Source: Macrosoma leucophasiata
Lineage: Eukaryota; Arthropoda; Insecta; Lepidoptera; Hedylidae
Direction: 5' to 3'
Assembly (NCBI GenBank): GCA_036365455.1
Contig: JAWQUS010000008.1
Coordinates: forward strand, 14,305,501-14,369,500
DNA length: 64,000 nucleotides
A program made the position numbers and the translations under genes. Under the pieces are notes generated by a model, which was not told the DNA's origin, made no database searches, and saw nothing but the letters and a program-made list of their open reading frames with translations. Positions 11,071 to 23,689 of this stretch are shown here, in pieces; position 1 is the first letter of the stretch, and the number at the start of each line of letters is the position of its first letter.

Positions 11071-11370
11071 ACTGGTGGTAGAGCTCCAGTGACGGAGCTC
11101 GCGGGCGTAGGCATCACCGCATTACCTAATATACATGCCGCTAAATAGTGGTGTTCAGCACTATCGTGTTCCGGTCAGGTGGTAATGTACGGCCCTGTAA
11201 TTTCCGGCACAGAGGCATAACACCTTAGGCCTCAGGAGTGGTAACGCATCTGCATTTTGACCTTGGTCTTTGTGTAGGCGTCTATAGGCTGCAGTCATCA
11301 CTTAACATTAATGTGAACTGCATGCTTGCTTGAACTTGCATGTTTACCACTTCCATTACATAAAAAAAAG
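11071..11370 (+). repeat. LINE 3'-tail repeat family, copy 1
   Basis: A ~300-bp repeat in sense orientation. It starts ACTGGTGGTAGAGCTCCAGT and ends CCACTTCCATTACATAAAAA with a poly(A)-like tail. Other copies are at 24977-25270, 25477-25670, 26390-27150 (interrupted), 54425-54717, 56399-56688 and 62462-62722, all in the opposite orientation. The layout (ACTGGTGGTAG start, CACTTAACAT near the end, A tail) resembles the 3' ends of Bombyx BMC1/L1Bm-type LINEs. That assignment is from memory. It sits in the intron between Ddr exons E and F. Confidence 0.75.
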
Positions 11371-11486
11371 TTCCTTATATACCTAAGCTAGTAGGTGCAA
11401 TGTGACCGTGTGATAGAATTTGAACAATAAATAACTTGATGTCACAATAGAAAGAAAAAGCTTATCTATTCCTCTGTTGTCATCAG

Positions 11487-11590
11487 GCCGGCTGTCGTTG
11501 ATGAAGACTACAGAGAACCCTACAACATATGGCGTGAAACTCTGGGACGTCGGGAAAAGCGCGAAACTCATGATCAAAACGAATATAACG
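11487..11590 (+). CDS. Ddr: Discoidin domain receptor, exon F (cytoplasmic juxtamembrane)
   Basis: Sixth Ddr exon, acceptor TTGTCATCAG, donor ACG|GTAATA. It takes phase 2 from exon E (codon AGG, Arg) and leaves phase 1. It encodes PAVVDEDYREPYNIWRETLG followed by RREKRETHDQNEYN. Two tyrosines lie in acidic contexts (DEDYREPY and YNIW), with another in NEYN. In DDRs the juxtamembrane region carries phosphotyrosine docking sites for adaptor proteins, so these are candidates, but no NPxY motif is visible here. Exon size, phase and splice sites are good. Family similarity in this region is weak by nature, so confidence is moderate. Confidence 0.72.
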
Positions 11591-11622
11591 GTAATACTTG
11601 TTTATTTCGTAACAAAATATAA

Positions 11623-11820
11623 TATACTAGCAGCCCGAACCGGCTACGCGCGGGTGCAATGTTACCTACCCTCTCCTATTCATTTTAGCGAGATGTTATA
11701 TATCTCGTTGAATGGACTATCTTACATTTAAATATTTTTTCAAATCGCATTAGTAGTGCCTGAAATTTGCGCGTTCAAGCAAACAAACGAACGAACTCTA
11801 CAGCTTTATAATATTAATAA
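11623..11820 (+). repeat. Short diverged copy of the 9765 repeat family
   Basis: It starts ATACTAGCAGCCCGAACCGG, contains GGTGCAATGTTACCTACCCT (compare GGTGCAATGTTGCCTGCCTC at 9838) and ends in AAGCAAACAAACGAACGAAC. It begins 33 bases after the exon F donor. Confidence 0.55.
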
Positions 11821-12569
11821 GAATGGTTAGAAAATTATGACTAAGAAAAGAAAAACAAAATGTATTTCATTGAATCAAAGAAATAGTTCAAACGAACTGT
11901 ATTTAATAATAATATAAAGAAGATACGCAAAAGAAATTACCTACTATTTAATTATTCTCTCATTTTTCGTATGTGCTTCCGGGCATAGGTACGTATCATA
12001 ATACGTACGTATCAAAAAAAAGAGATGAAACAATGGTATACGAGATCTTATGCTAGAAAGCAATGGGTAGGTTAGGGATGTAAAATCAGTAGGGTTCAAC
12101 CCTAATTGTAAACAATGGTATTTTCAAATTGAACAAGCATGTGCTTTAGGCAACGTTTTTTTGTACCAACAAGGGCAGCAGCCCTAGTCGGTAAACAAAG
12201 GTAAACAAACAATAACAACTCCGTACTGCTTTCATTGATATTATTTATTTATAGATCTAATATCAGATCATAAATAGTCGGTACGATTAAAGAACTATGC
12301 TTTTCGGTGTTCAATTTCAGACATAATAATTTTGGAATTTCTTCAAATCAGTCAAATAACTTTAAACAGAACATCACAACTGCTTTGTAGCTTTTTTTTC
12401 TAAAAAAGTCATAAAATTAATGGAACTAATGTGACTTCATGCACGTTTTCCTGGATGAGGTAAAAAGACGTCAATGCAACATTCAAACATAAATTCGCCG
12501 GTTCCGTTTTAGTCCCAAGTATATAATAGTTATTTACTGTAGGGTTGCGTGCTTTCATCTAGGCTGTTT

Positions 12570-13115
12570 ATCATATATCTGGACAAATGCCTCCAGAGGT
12601 TGAAGTCGATGGATGTGGGAGTGCGTATCGGTGACTTAGTGGTGAACTATCTGCTTTACGCAGATGGTGGTAATTGTTAGCTCTACACCATCTGGGCTAC
12701 AAGCACTAGTCACAGTGATGAAAGAGGATTATATGGAGAAAGGCTTACAATTGAATGTTAATAAAACTAAAGTATTGGTATTTGAAAGAGATGAACAGAG
12801 AACAAATGCAAGGGTAGTAGTAGATGATGCAGTGTTAGAACAGGTGGATGAAATTGTATATCTTGGATATGCTTTTAGCAAGGAGGTACACCGCTGACAT
12901 AGAATGAAGAGTGCTTGCTGGGAATCGCGTGAATGGAACGCTGGGTAAGCTGCTAGAATCAAAACATCTCGCTCGACTAGCCGTACATAATGCTGTACTT
13001 ACTCCAACGCTTTTATAAAGAAGCGAGAGCTGGGTATGCACGAAGAAGCATGAAAGTAAATGCTCTACACTCTCTGCCTACCCCGTTAGGGACCTGGCGT
13101 GAAGATACATACATA
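12570..13115 (+). pseudogene. Decayed LINE reverse transcriptase fragment with 3' tail
   Basis: A frame reads YLDKCLQRLKSMDVGVRIGD then LVVNYLLYAD, the region around the catalytic YADD box, which has decayed to YADGG. A frameshift leads into 12664-12897, which reads KGLQLNVNKTKVLVFERDEQ and VDEIVYLG, typical of RTE-like non-LTR reverse transcriptases. After a stop the remains continue (LAGNRVNG, LGKLLESKHLA) to a junction near 13055. There the coding part is joined directly to the 3' tail GCTCTACACTCTCTGCCTAC and an ACAT-type microsatellite, so there is an internal deletion. Inactive. It lies in the intron between Ddr exons F and G. Confidence 0.8.
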
Positions 13116-16100
13116 CATAGATACTTTAAATTCTAATTTTAATTTACTATTAATATATATATGTTTTTGCTTTTACTTTATGAAATGGTTTTCACTCTAG
13201 ATAATTTATGATTCCTTGACGTTTTGAAAGTATCTGTAAAGATCTATTCGATATAAAAATGTTTTCTTTCTTTCAAACCAGCGAAAAATACCAAAACTCC
13301 AGTAGTACTTTACCTAACCTCTCGATTCGTAAAATACAATTCAGGACCAACAGTCTGAATTGGGCCTGTTACCACTAGGCTACGGAAGTTGAATTTAATT
13401 CGAATTTAAATTACAAAACTCAAACTCAACTAACTGGTTTTTGTAAATGTCTCAATATATTAAAATATACTTTATAAGGTAAAAGCCAGAAATGTATGCT
13501 ATGAGCGAGGATAACGACTGTATATTTTCATATTGTAAACGGGACTTAATCGCGTACTATTTTAATCGAAGTATTTACCTCGACACTCGACGTTTTGGCC
13601 GTAATGCAACGGCCGTGTTCACGAGTGTCTACTCGTGACCACGACTCGATATTTTTATTTCATGTCCGACGGAGTTGCCAGTCAGCAAAGATTTCAGTGA
13701 AGCTTATTCGTACATACGTCGGATACCTGCTAGATCCATTTTAAACTAGCTTCAATTTTATTTCGATGCGTTATTCTCACAATACTTGAAAATGGCTCAA
13801 TTGATGTCGATTGCTTTTTTTTGTTTTGGTTGTGTGAGAAATTGTTCATGAATGGTTTATATTCACAATAGTATGCAATATATTTGACTTAATTGTGTCC
13901 AAAATGTTGTGGCATTATGAGCGTGTAAAAGACAGCCTACGGGTTATATTAATAAGCCGACGATGCTTTGCTATTGTTGAGGTTAAGATTTTTTACCTAG
14001 AATTTTATACTGCTTATTTTGGGTTCATTCATAGCCTTGTAACTAAATCATGACAGTGTCAAGCCTTTTATAAGGAAAGATAGATGAGACAATGATTTCA
14101 GTCTACGGAACAAGCTCTACCATAAAAAGAAAAACAAAGTTCACTATAAAAAATATTCAGTTAACTATCTGCGCAATTAACGTTTTCTCAATTGCATGTT
14201 TTCTCCTTAACACAATTATATTTTCAATCCATTGAATAATAATAATCAAGATGTTACTCCGTTTTTAATTACCGGTATGCAATTTTTAATTAAAACCACC
14301 ACCCTTTCGAACCATTTAGTTTAAGTTAGAGCGATATTCCAGTAATGGTTAATGCTTTTTCCGGCTTGTACTAGTTAGCTCAACCGGTCCACTCGACTCT
14401 CTCGACTGCACTCGTTAGATCTTCAAGTGCACTCGCCTCCGGTTTGTTACTCCACCTGGTTTCTTACTACTTAACAAACCGTGTCTAGAATCCGGTACCT
14501 ACTTGAGACCGCTCCAAATATTTAGTTTTTATTCACTAAAAAAGGAATACTGCTTGTGAGTAAATTAGAATTTTACTTTATGAATCTTGTCTCCTTAGTC
14601 TTAAATATTGTTTGCAGTATGTAACAGTGTGTAGGTGGTTAATTTTTTTTTTCATTATAACTTCATTTTTTTAATCCAAAGTAGTATGCTTGGGCACCTT
14701 CAAAACTCGAAATGTAGTCAACTAATTGACTGTTTATATCCATATATATTTCCATGCTAAAGTAATTGTGGGTGTGTACGACTAGATAAAGCATACAACA
14801 AATAAAAGAAAAAAAAAAGGGTTCGATGGGGTTGACTTATCCTTTGGATAAAAATCCCTAAATAAATAAAGATAAAAAAAATAAGAAATATTAAATATGG
14901 CCTGCTCTAAAATTTTAATCAAATACAAATTGAAAAAATAAAGCAAGGTAGCAAGTAATCCAACTAAGATTCTTTGGAACATTATTATTTCAACAGTCGC
15001 GGCCCATTATTAACCATAATCCATACATCCAATGACACAGAAATATATACGAGTACATAATCTGTCAGGCCACAAGAAAAATATGACAAATTGATTTCAA
15101 TTGTGTCTCCGTCAATATTGGCCTCCATCCGTGAGAGATTTTTAATAAACCTAACAATACAATTACTAATGCAATCTATAGATCCAACAAAACTTTACGT
15201 ATCGATACTTACTCTCGCTCGAGTGGATTATACTTAAATTCGTTTATTTGCCTCATTCGCCGGTATGATAACAATATTTGCAGTCGAAATTAGTTAAAAA
15301 CATATCGATTATATATATATTATCTATCGTTTTTCAAACCTTTTCGGTTTGATACCCTCACTCAAAGAGATAGCAAATTTTTTTTTTACTTTGCTTTATG
15401 CCGCCAAAAAACTGCCAGTTTCTTAGTGACATTCAAGCTATTAAAACGAATCTAATGGCGATAAATCAAAGATTGTTATGTGCCAAAAGTACTAACCAAA
15501 ATGCTCCCCATAAAGCCGAACTGACCCCCTCCCCTTCCCTCTGTATCGACGACTGGCGACGCGCTTGCTTGTAGGTACTGATTTTTGTTTAGTGGTTAAT
15601 AAAGTTAAGTGGCAGATTCTATCTCCGCTTTCGGGGCTAATATCTAATAACTAATATTCGTAGATGCCGTACATCACCTATACTACGTCTGCCCGTTCTT
15701 TTTTTTAACTTTTATGTGACTGTTCATTCACTTGACTTGTTCATCTGCCTAAAATTTCCAATCATTAATAATTCAATTTCCAATTTCCAATTACCTACAT
15801 TATCCGATAAATCACATAGTATCAATGTATCACAAATATAAACGCTAGCTGTAAAGAAAACTACAAGAAGGGGTGAGCTCGTTACGGCAGACGGATGTCC
15901 GGTCGGAAAGGCGCCCATTGTTCGGGGGACATATTGAAAAGATGATGCGACCTAAGCTGGGGATAATAGCTAACTACTTTTATGTCTTTGAACAAACACT
16001 CGCGAAACATTTAAAATGACGTAAATAGATTTGTTTTTTTATGTTTCACATACTTTTTTTTTCGTTTCATTATATAAGTTTATATAGAAGTATATTTGGA

Positions 16101-16758
16101 TCTTTTCCATGCAATCCTTCTATTAAGTGGCAATTAAGACATGATATTCAGATATCTACATATTCGCTTATCCAAAATCAATCAAATATAGCCATGATCA
16201 CCACCGCATTAGGTGCCCATGAGGCATAGGGGCTCTTTCATAAAAACGAATAGTGATCGGTCCTAGTGACCTTATTCGGCTACATTTCTAATTCTCGTAG
16301 CTCTTGCAAAATGTTCCTAACTGAAACAGTTCCAGTATCATTTATTTCCTGTGACTTGATGATCAAATCCTGGAGGAGAATATCGAAATTCAGTGATGAG
16401 CTCCACAAGGCCACGCATTTATTTTTACATTAGTATTTATCAATCCAGCTTTAAGAAGAATACCCCCAGATTTCCATATGAAGTTCGTATATTTATTAAA
16501 CTTTCCAAACCTTATCCAGTGTATTTAATGCAATACAGTGAACAGTTGTATAGAAATGCTAAGTTTTTGTGTAAAAAGTTGCAAAAGTAATAATAATGGT
16601 TTTATGCGGATGTTGACAGGGTACTTATTACCATCGACTCAAACTGTATGCTTGTTTAGTACTTCATGACATAAAAAAGTACTACTGAAGGCAAATAGTA
16701 CTGCCGAGGGAAAACAACTACAAAAATGTCACCCTGTATATTTTTATTGTATTCACAG
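13116..16758. other. Intronic stretch before Ddr exon G
   Basis: Mostly unrecognised AT-rich sequence. A tRNA-like fragment on the minus strand at about 13340-13390 (GTAGCCTAGTGGTAACAGGC resembles an A box) may be a SINE remnant, but no B box follows. Short open frames at 14782-14982, 15724-15918, 16041-16229 and 16393-16590 show no family similarity. Confidence 0.45.
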
Positions 16759-16853
16759 AGATCTGTGAGGATACGGAGTTCCCCCGCCCCTACATGATGA
16801 AGCGACCTGACCCGCATGAGAGTTTTTACGCTGCGACAGACATTATTCACCAC
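16759..16853 (+). CDS. Ddr: Discoidin domain receptor, exon G (juxtamembrane, before kinase)
   Basis: Last recognised Ddr exon, acceptor TTGTATTCACAG, donor CAC|GTGAGT. It takes phase 1 from exon F and ends in phase 0. It encodes EICEDTEFPRPYMMKRPDPH then ESFYAATDIIHH. The FYAATDII segment corresponds to HYAEADIV, the conserved juxtamembrane motif just upstream of the kinase domain in DDR1. With the six exons before it, the coding length is 1197 bases (399 codons) with no stop. The next exon should begin in phase 0 and lead into the glycine-rich loop, but no such exon was found downstream. Confidence 0.82.
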
Positions 16854-18170
16854 GTGAGTATTTTTTTATACTTCTTACCTAACTGCTTACATAAAACTGG
16901 CCGAATGCGAATTAGTCTGGCGTGCACATGGTACCGTATGATTGAGTGATTAGGTAAGCTACTTTTAAACCGAAACATATTATATATTTATATAGAACTA
17001 TTACCCGTATTTTTAACAGCCTCAGTAGGCTTTTTTAGAAGATTCACAGGACCTATAGTATTCAGACATGTTCGATATTTTATTAATTCAACATCGTATC
17101 GTTATGTCCAGTTAGTATTCGGTAGTTCATCGGTAACATGTTAAAACCATGCAGAACGGCACTAGATATTTTTTGTTCAGCTTCTGTTTGCCAACTGCTT
17201 CGTACGCGTCGAATTGGTAATATATTTCACGCTGAGTGTTTTAACTTTACCCGGAACTATTTACGTTTACTGCATTTCCACATTTTGATTTTCACTGAGT
17301 ATTTTTTGTATATTTTCAGTGTTGCTCATAAAAAAAATAAAAAAAGCTTTAACTAAAAATTAAAGCCTTTTTTTATTTTAGGTTTTAAATAAATGTAATA
17401 TAAAAAAATTAAGGTGTCGACTCCATAATAATATCTATCTATTCAACAAATATTTAATCTGTTCTTTTTTTTCAAATCGCGATCTTTGACTTGTTTATTT
17501 TATTTGGATCGTTGTACTTTTCCCGTGTATAAAAAAAACTAGCGGATTGTCTCTTTCCTACGCTCGATTTGCAATATTGATGGGTACTTTGAACCATCGA
17601 TATATCTATTTGTTATGTGTGGTGGGACGTGTAAATAGTCCACATCAAGGCGGATTATAAATCCTGAGTATAGTAAAATTATCACTCAAAATTTCGGCAC
17701 CAAATCACCTATCCCTCCGGATTAAACACCCCAATAACAAACGTGCAAGCCAAATTGGAGACTGTACCGAGGTACCGCAGATCTGGTCATTGTTCTTGAC
17801 GACGTGCGTGGTCAGATTTGGTGTTCCTTATTTCTCGACGCCGGCGTCTTCTTCGACCATAAATTGATCTTCACCAGCTTATTCGAAGGGTCCGATAACT
17901 CCGAAATTAGGTTAACGGGCACAAAACTCAGTGCAGATTAACAGATTTTTAATTACTATAAAATCGTGTGTTCTCTATTGAAAGGTAAGAGAGCAATGAA
18001 AAAATCGTCATATGTTTATTCTTCTTCGATTATTTAAAATTAACTTTTTTTTTAAATAATGCTTCGACCAGTCGTGGCCGCGCTAATTCTTATTAGGCCA
18101 AGTAAAAACTCTTTGTACGCCCGGCAAATCAAATTAGTGCTAGCGATACACATCAGTAAAATAATGATGT
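16854..18170. other. Sequence after last recognised Ddr exon
   Basis: No kinase-type exon is seen. GGATTGTCTCTTTCCTACGC with TCGATTTGCAATATTGATGG at 17545-17600 resembles the 3' end of the SINE family found at 51588-51800 and a fragment at 56240-56290. A GC-richer patch at about 17720-17950 has no long open frame. Confidence 0.45.
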
Positions 18171-18184
18171 ACCAACATTAAGAG

Positions 18185-19200
18185 GCTTCACCAATGTGTA
18201 AAGCTCAAAGGTAATCGGGAGGTAGTCTGGAAGCACCCGTATTAACGTCAAAGCCTAAGGCTGTATAGTTAAACAACACGGTACAGCAGTATCGACATGC
18301 TCAGGTGCTTTGGCCGGTGGTCACATGGGACGAGTTTGTGTAACGCCGTCTCTTTGACAAGTCTCGGCAATAGCAGCGTCATTACGCATCAACTCGATTC
18401 CAAGGACCACAACATGTAGAGGTGTCAAGGTTGATTGCACCGTCCGAACAGAACGTTACACTAGGGGTTACGTGTCATGTCTTTGAAATATCTACTATTT
18501 TTTACGCTCTATCAAAGCTGTTCAATATGAATCTTAATTGAAATAGAAAAATAATTATTTACGATTTTCTTTTTTACTATTTTACGTTGTGTAAGTATCT
18601 ATATTTTCTTTGTAGCCAATACCGGTACCAATACTGACCTCATAACAGATACCGTCTTAAAATAATTTTAGTTAAAGTATGTATTAAAATATCATTTCAT
18701 ACAGTTTTCATTAATTTTAGAAGATTTCATATTTTTTGTTGCTTTATAAAAACATAGGTAATACATTTTATTTCTCTTTATTCCATAATTTTCTTCCAGT
18801 TCTGTTTTTTGACCATTCATTGTATTAATTTAATTTAAATCTATTTACGTTCAATAGTTTTTTCATATATATAATAATAATAACTGTGACAAACCACCTC
18901 TCTGAATCGTCAATATACTTGTAAAGTGTAAAGCACAAAGGCAGTCGGAATATACGAGTATATTTTATGCATCTGCGTTAAAGTCAATGCCTGAGGCTGT
19001 ATGTATACTCTGTACAGTCAAACAACACGGTACAGCGGTATCGACATGCTCAGCTGCTTTGGCCGGTGGTCATATAGGACGCATTTGTGCAACGTCGTCT
19101 CTTTGACAAAGACTTGGTAAAAGCAACATCATTACGCGGCAACTCGATTCCAAGGACCGCAACGTGTAGCCAGGTGTCAAGGGTGATTGCGTCATGCAAG
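18185..19200. repeat. Two diverged direct copies of a ~270-bp repeat
   Basis: Copies at about 18190-18455 and 18920-19200 share AAACAACACGGTACAGC, ATCGACATGCTCAG, GCTTTGGCCGGTGGTCA, CGTCTCTTTGACAA and CAACTCGATTCCAAGGACC in the same order. The copies are separated by about 470 bases of AT-rich sequence. The family is unknown to me. No open frame spans either copy. Confidence 0.75.
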
Positions 19201-19529
19201 GAGATACAACGCTATAGGTACCTATGTGTTTACATGTCTTCAAGATATGTACAAACTTTTGTGCCACTTACCTTTTTAAGTTATAACGTTGGGATAGAGT
19301 TTTTGGCGGGAACCATGAAAGATGCGTGTGGTGCTTTTATTTTATTTTATTTTCTTGGTGTATTTTTGAGTTATATTAAATAAAGTTGGTGGCATTTTGT
19401 TTGATATAAGCTTATTACAGTGCTCGAGTATAGTGAAATAGAATAACAGTGCGAAAACACGTTTTTTCGAGTTGCCTCCAAAACTTAATTGTAAATGTTC
19501 TGGTAAAGTAGCCATCGCTTTACTAGAAT

Positions 19530-19580
19530 TACTGACTGACTGTGACTGACTGACGGACTGATAAATTGACTGAAGACTCT
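19530..19580. repeat. Imperfect GACT microsatellite
   Basis: The run TTACTGACTGACTGTGACTG and the following ACTGACGGACTGATAAATTG form an irregular (TGAC)n tract. Confidence 0.7.
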
Positions 19581-20049
19581 GACTTTTACGTTGCTTAATA
19601 CGAATACGAAATATCGTTTTACTTGACACTGGCAATATTCATAACAAGCGATGCCATGAAATAAAAAAAATTAAAAAAACGTTGGGGTAATCAAATTTAG
19701 ACACCAACCTTAATCTTAAAGTATGATTGGATTATAAAGCGTTAAAAATACTATTTATCGCGTTTCAGTATTGCGAGAGTTTAATGAAAAGTGTTTTTCG
19801 TTTTCGTTAAAAAGTTAGTATAGAACTGTTAAGTCTAAGTGAGTGTTGAACTACCAAAATAGCCTTTACGGTTTTATCTCGAGCCATTAGCCGTCCATAA
19901 GGACTTTACAGATTAATGTGTAGCATAGTATGGACAAGCTGATTTTTAGCACTAATTCATTTATTTCCAAAATTTCTCACCGTATTGCGAGATTTCGGTT
20001 TCCGATTTCGGTCTCTGTGTTGAATTAAATAATATTTTACTATACGAAT

Positions 20050-20970
20050 ATAGTACAGCAACAAGCCACGTGACTAATGTGTAAGTATTATTATATAATA
20101 GATATTTGGGGTGTGTATCCTAGTCTGATTTCCCGCGAGGCGTACCAGGTCCGCCGCTGCCAACTTACAAAGCAATTGATCGTTAATTTATAATGAGTGA
20201 TAGTGTAGCCAATTTACCTCTAACTGAGTTCACTTCTTTTCAAATACCCATTAATATATGTATACTTTATCTATTGTTTACATCCTTGTTGTTGCAGGGT
20301 TCATGTGTTACAATATATAAATAAAATTTTAAAAAACGCATCATCTTTTTACAACCACGTGTTTTTGCAATAAATTGAATTGAATATTTACAAAACTTCT
20401 ACCTATCTGTTATGACTTGGTAATAGGGCTTCTTCGTCGGAAAATGTTACATAATTTGAACACTACTTCAAGTTGGGCCTAAACTACTCTCATAGCATCG
20501 TGTTAAAATAAATAATGTATTACAATAATTTGGGTAAGATTCACAGACCGCACTGTGACTTTACTTTTAGCAAAGTACGCTTGGTACTGTCAAAAATCAT
20601 ACTTTACTGATAGTTCTAAGCATACTTTGCTCAAAGTAAAGCCGTAGTGCGGTCTGCGAATCTCACATTTATATTCTATAAAAGGTAACAGACACATTGA
20701 CTGATTCTCAATTTTTAAGTCTATTCTATTTCTATAGACTCTATATTTTATATCCAATTCACTGGAAGACTAAAGTTCAAATAAACAATGTCTTCAGCTT
20801 TATAATCTTTGTATAGCAACGTGAACGACCCACATCACGAATGTGTAAGTATTGAAATGTATACTTGGGCCGCTCCGTGCATCCTGGTCTGATTTCCCGC
20901 GAGGCGTACCAGGTCCGCCGCTGCCAACTTACATGCCGATTGATCGTTAATTTATAATGAGCGAAACTGT
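20050..20970. repeat. Two direct copies of a ~150-bp repeat around a MITE
   Basis: Copies at about 20050-20200 and 20812-20965 share TCTGATTTCCCGCGAGGCGT, ACCAGGTCCGCCGCTGCCAA, CTTACA and GATCGTTAATTTATAATGAG, with weaker similarity upstream (AATGTGTAAGTATT). The core is nearly identical, so the duplication is younger than the one at 18.2/18.9 kb. The MITE at 20532-20668 sits between the copies. Confidence 0.75.
20532..20668. mobile_element. Palindromic MITE, copy 1
   Basis: Termini read GTAAGATTCACAGACCGCAC on the left and GTGCGGTCTGCGAATCTCAC on the right, with internal inverted matches (CAAAGTACGC / GCATACTTTG). A second copy at 49245-49404 has the same ends and interior. No coding capacity. 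The target duplication is not clear for this copy. Confidence 0.8.
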
Positions 20971-21220
20971 TGCTCCCGTACTTCGAACAGCGTTTATTTT
21001 GTTTCAAATATCACGTTTACACCGCTGTAAAGAGTCGTTTTAAAGATGCACGCGCTATCGTAAAGTAACAAACGGTGTATAAGATGGTATGATTACAGAC
21101 CGTAAATTAAAAAAAAACTAATAACTATGCGTAAAAACTAGGTATGTAGCATATCTCGTTGAACGAAATTATTCTGCATCGGGATCCTAACCTATCTTAG
21201 GTACAGTAACAGATACAAGG

Positions 21221-22728
21221 ATGGAAAGTAAAAATTCTAGAATAATTGACAAATTAGATCCAAACACAAGTTGTGGTATTGACGGTATCAGCATGAAATC
21301 TATTAAATGTATTAAACGATTAATTACGACTCCACTCACAAATTGTATAAATGATTGCTTGGCTCAGGGAACGTTTCCCGACAGTTTAAAAGTTGCAAAA
21401 GTGAAACCAATTTACAAATCTGGAGATAAGTCCGATCCATGTAATTATCGTCCGATTTCTGTGTTGCCGGTTATTTCAAAAATATTTGAAAAGTAATCTA
21501 TACGCGAATAGAAAAATACTTAGCGTCAAAAGACATCTTATATAAAAAACAATATGGTTTTAGACCAAAATCTAATACGCTCTCAGCAACGGTGGACCTA
21601 GTAACTAAAATAAGAAATAATATATACGAAAAACAGTTAGTACTTGGAATTTTTATCGACCTAAAAAAGCTTTTGATACAATAAGTCACAAAATAATTCT
21701 CGATAAGCTCTTCGAAATCGGTATCACCGGCAAAACCCACGACATCTTAAAATCATATTTACAAAACCGTAGGCAAATTGTCAAAATTGTAGAACATCAA
21801 AGCTCTGCTTCTGAAATTACTTTTGGCGTCCCGCAGGGCTCTATTTTAGGGCCTCTATTATTTTTAATATATATAAATAACATCCAAAATATAGGTCTAA
21901 CTGCTGACATATCGTTATATGCAGATGACACTAGCTTATTTTACTTTGGTCATTCAATGAAAACTATAGTATCGAAAGCTCAGTGATTTGGATCTTCTTA
22001 ATGACTGGTTTCTATCATATTTACTCACAATTAATACTACTAAAACTAACTTTGTTATATTTGCACCAAAAAATAAACGAATAAATGATACCATTCAATT
22101 AAAGATTAATGACGAAATACTAAAGGAAAAAACACATGAAAAGTATCTTGGTTTCGTTTTGGATTGCCAACTTAGCTGGAAAAAACACATAGAAACTATT
22201 AAAACCAGACTAACATAATTATCCGGTATAGTACGTAGTATAGCAAAATGTTTACCTCTAAAAGTTAAGCACCTCATTTATAATTCTTTAATTAAACCAC
22301 ATAGACTATTTAATAGAAATTTGGGGTACAGCAGCCAAATCTAATTTAGAAATAATACAAATAACACAAAATAAATTAATAAAATCTCTTTTTCATTATA
22401 ATTTCCGCACGGAATCAAAAAAAATCTATGAGCATACTAAAATAATGAACATCAAACAAACATACACTTATTACACTAGTATATTAATATACAAAATTCT
22501 GAACAACCAGATTCATACGTCATTATCATTCCGTAACCACAAAAGACCGCAACAAAAAATAAAATTAAGAAATTCCAATCACTTAGTATCGCGTCCTCCG
22601 AGAACCTTAAACTATGGTATCAAAAATATTGAGTTTGAAGGTGTAAAAATATATAACTAATTGCCAACAGAGATAAAAGAGGCAAGATCACTTTACAGTT
22701 TCAAAAGACAACTTAAAAAGTATGTTTA
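21221..22728 (+). pseudogene. Decayed non-LTR retrotransposon reverse transcriptase
   Basis: The fragments read in order as a LINE reverse transcriptase. 21221-21496 has LDPNTSCGIDGISMK and CNYRPISVLPVISKIFEK. A frameshifted part follows with QYGFRPKSNT and IDLKKAFDTISHK. Next come FGVPQGSILGPLLFLIYIN and the catalytic YADDTSLF near 21918. 21988-22218 has LLNDWFLSYLLTINTTKT and HEKYLGFVLDCQLSWKKHI. The C-terminal part ends LPTEIKEARSLYSFKRQLKK near 22725. Order and motifs fit the CR1/Jockey group. At least four frameshifts or stops make it inactive. No endonuclease domain is present, so it is 5'-truncated. Confidence 0.9.
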
Positions 22729-23689
22729 GACGCAATATGAAAATAATAACTAAAATATATTTGTTTAATTAGTTGTGAAATATAGGTATAAAATAATACT
22801 GTAGGCACAATAATTAATAAATTAAAATAAATAATTCAGCATGTCAGTTAATATTAAATGGTCAACATTATACGCTTAAATACTTTAAGTTGGTATTATA
22901 TATTAACTGCTAAAAACTTTATAAGTATATATATATATATTCTTATAATTAATCCAAATTAACTTAAAATCCCAACACATCTGCAAATTTCCCACTAAAT
23001 GTAAATAGACAGTATTAAACTACGCTCAGCGCACTTTGTATCTGTGGTTGCTCGATCAATTACGCAAAACTGTCGACAATTGTTATTGCTTTATTTTAAA
23101 TGTACCCGAAATCAAAATAATATTTGCTTGTAACTGATAGAAATGTTAATAATAGTATACTCATCATGTTTTTTGTTTTACATGTTAGAAGTTTTTTCTC
23201 AGTAAGTGAATTGATGTAATTCTTTTGAGAAAATAAAAGTTCTTAAACCACAAATTTAGCCGTTGAGACGTAGACGATTTTTGATTACGGCCGAATGGAC
23301 CACGGTCCATTCTTTTTGGTCCGTTCAGACGTAGTACCCTATCATTAGACCACCGAAGTCAACCACAGCCGACTTTCGATTTTTTATCAGCTTTAAATAG
23401 CATTGATTGATAAGGAATGCAAGTTGTACAATTGATACACTAAAAGCTTTTCAGTTCTCACTTCAAAATAGCCTATTAATTTTTGAAGTAAGATTATAAC
23501 TAAGTTAATAAACGTCAACGTCTTTTTTTATTACGGCAGGCGGAAATGAAACAAGGAGCCGATACCACCGTCACTATTATGTCATCGACGGCAGTAATAA
23601 GATAATGACCAACATAACTTAAAAGGATCGTTCGTAAATAATCTAATGTATGGCCCCGTAATTACTATCACAGAGACAACAATTTAAGT
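22729..23689. other. Unassigned AT-rich stretch
   Basis: It contains an AT microsatellite near 22928 and a short palindromic patch at 23296-23330 (GGACCACGGTCC). It ends in a remnant of the LINE-tail repeat (GGCCCCGTAATTACTATCAC at about 23652) that is interrupted by the next element. No gene seen. Confidence 0.5.

Noticed and set aside
17720..17950. GC-richer patch as an exon of Ddr or another gene
   Set aside because: All frames have early stops, and no acceptor/donor pair bounds a meaningful peptide.
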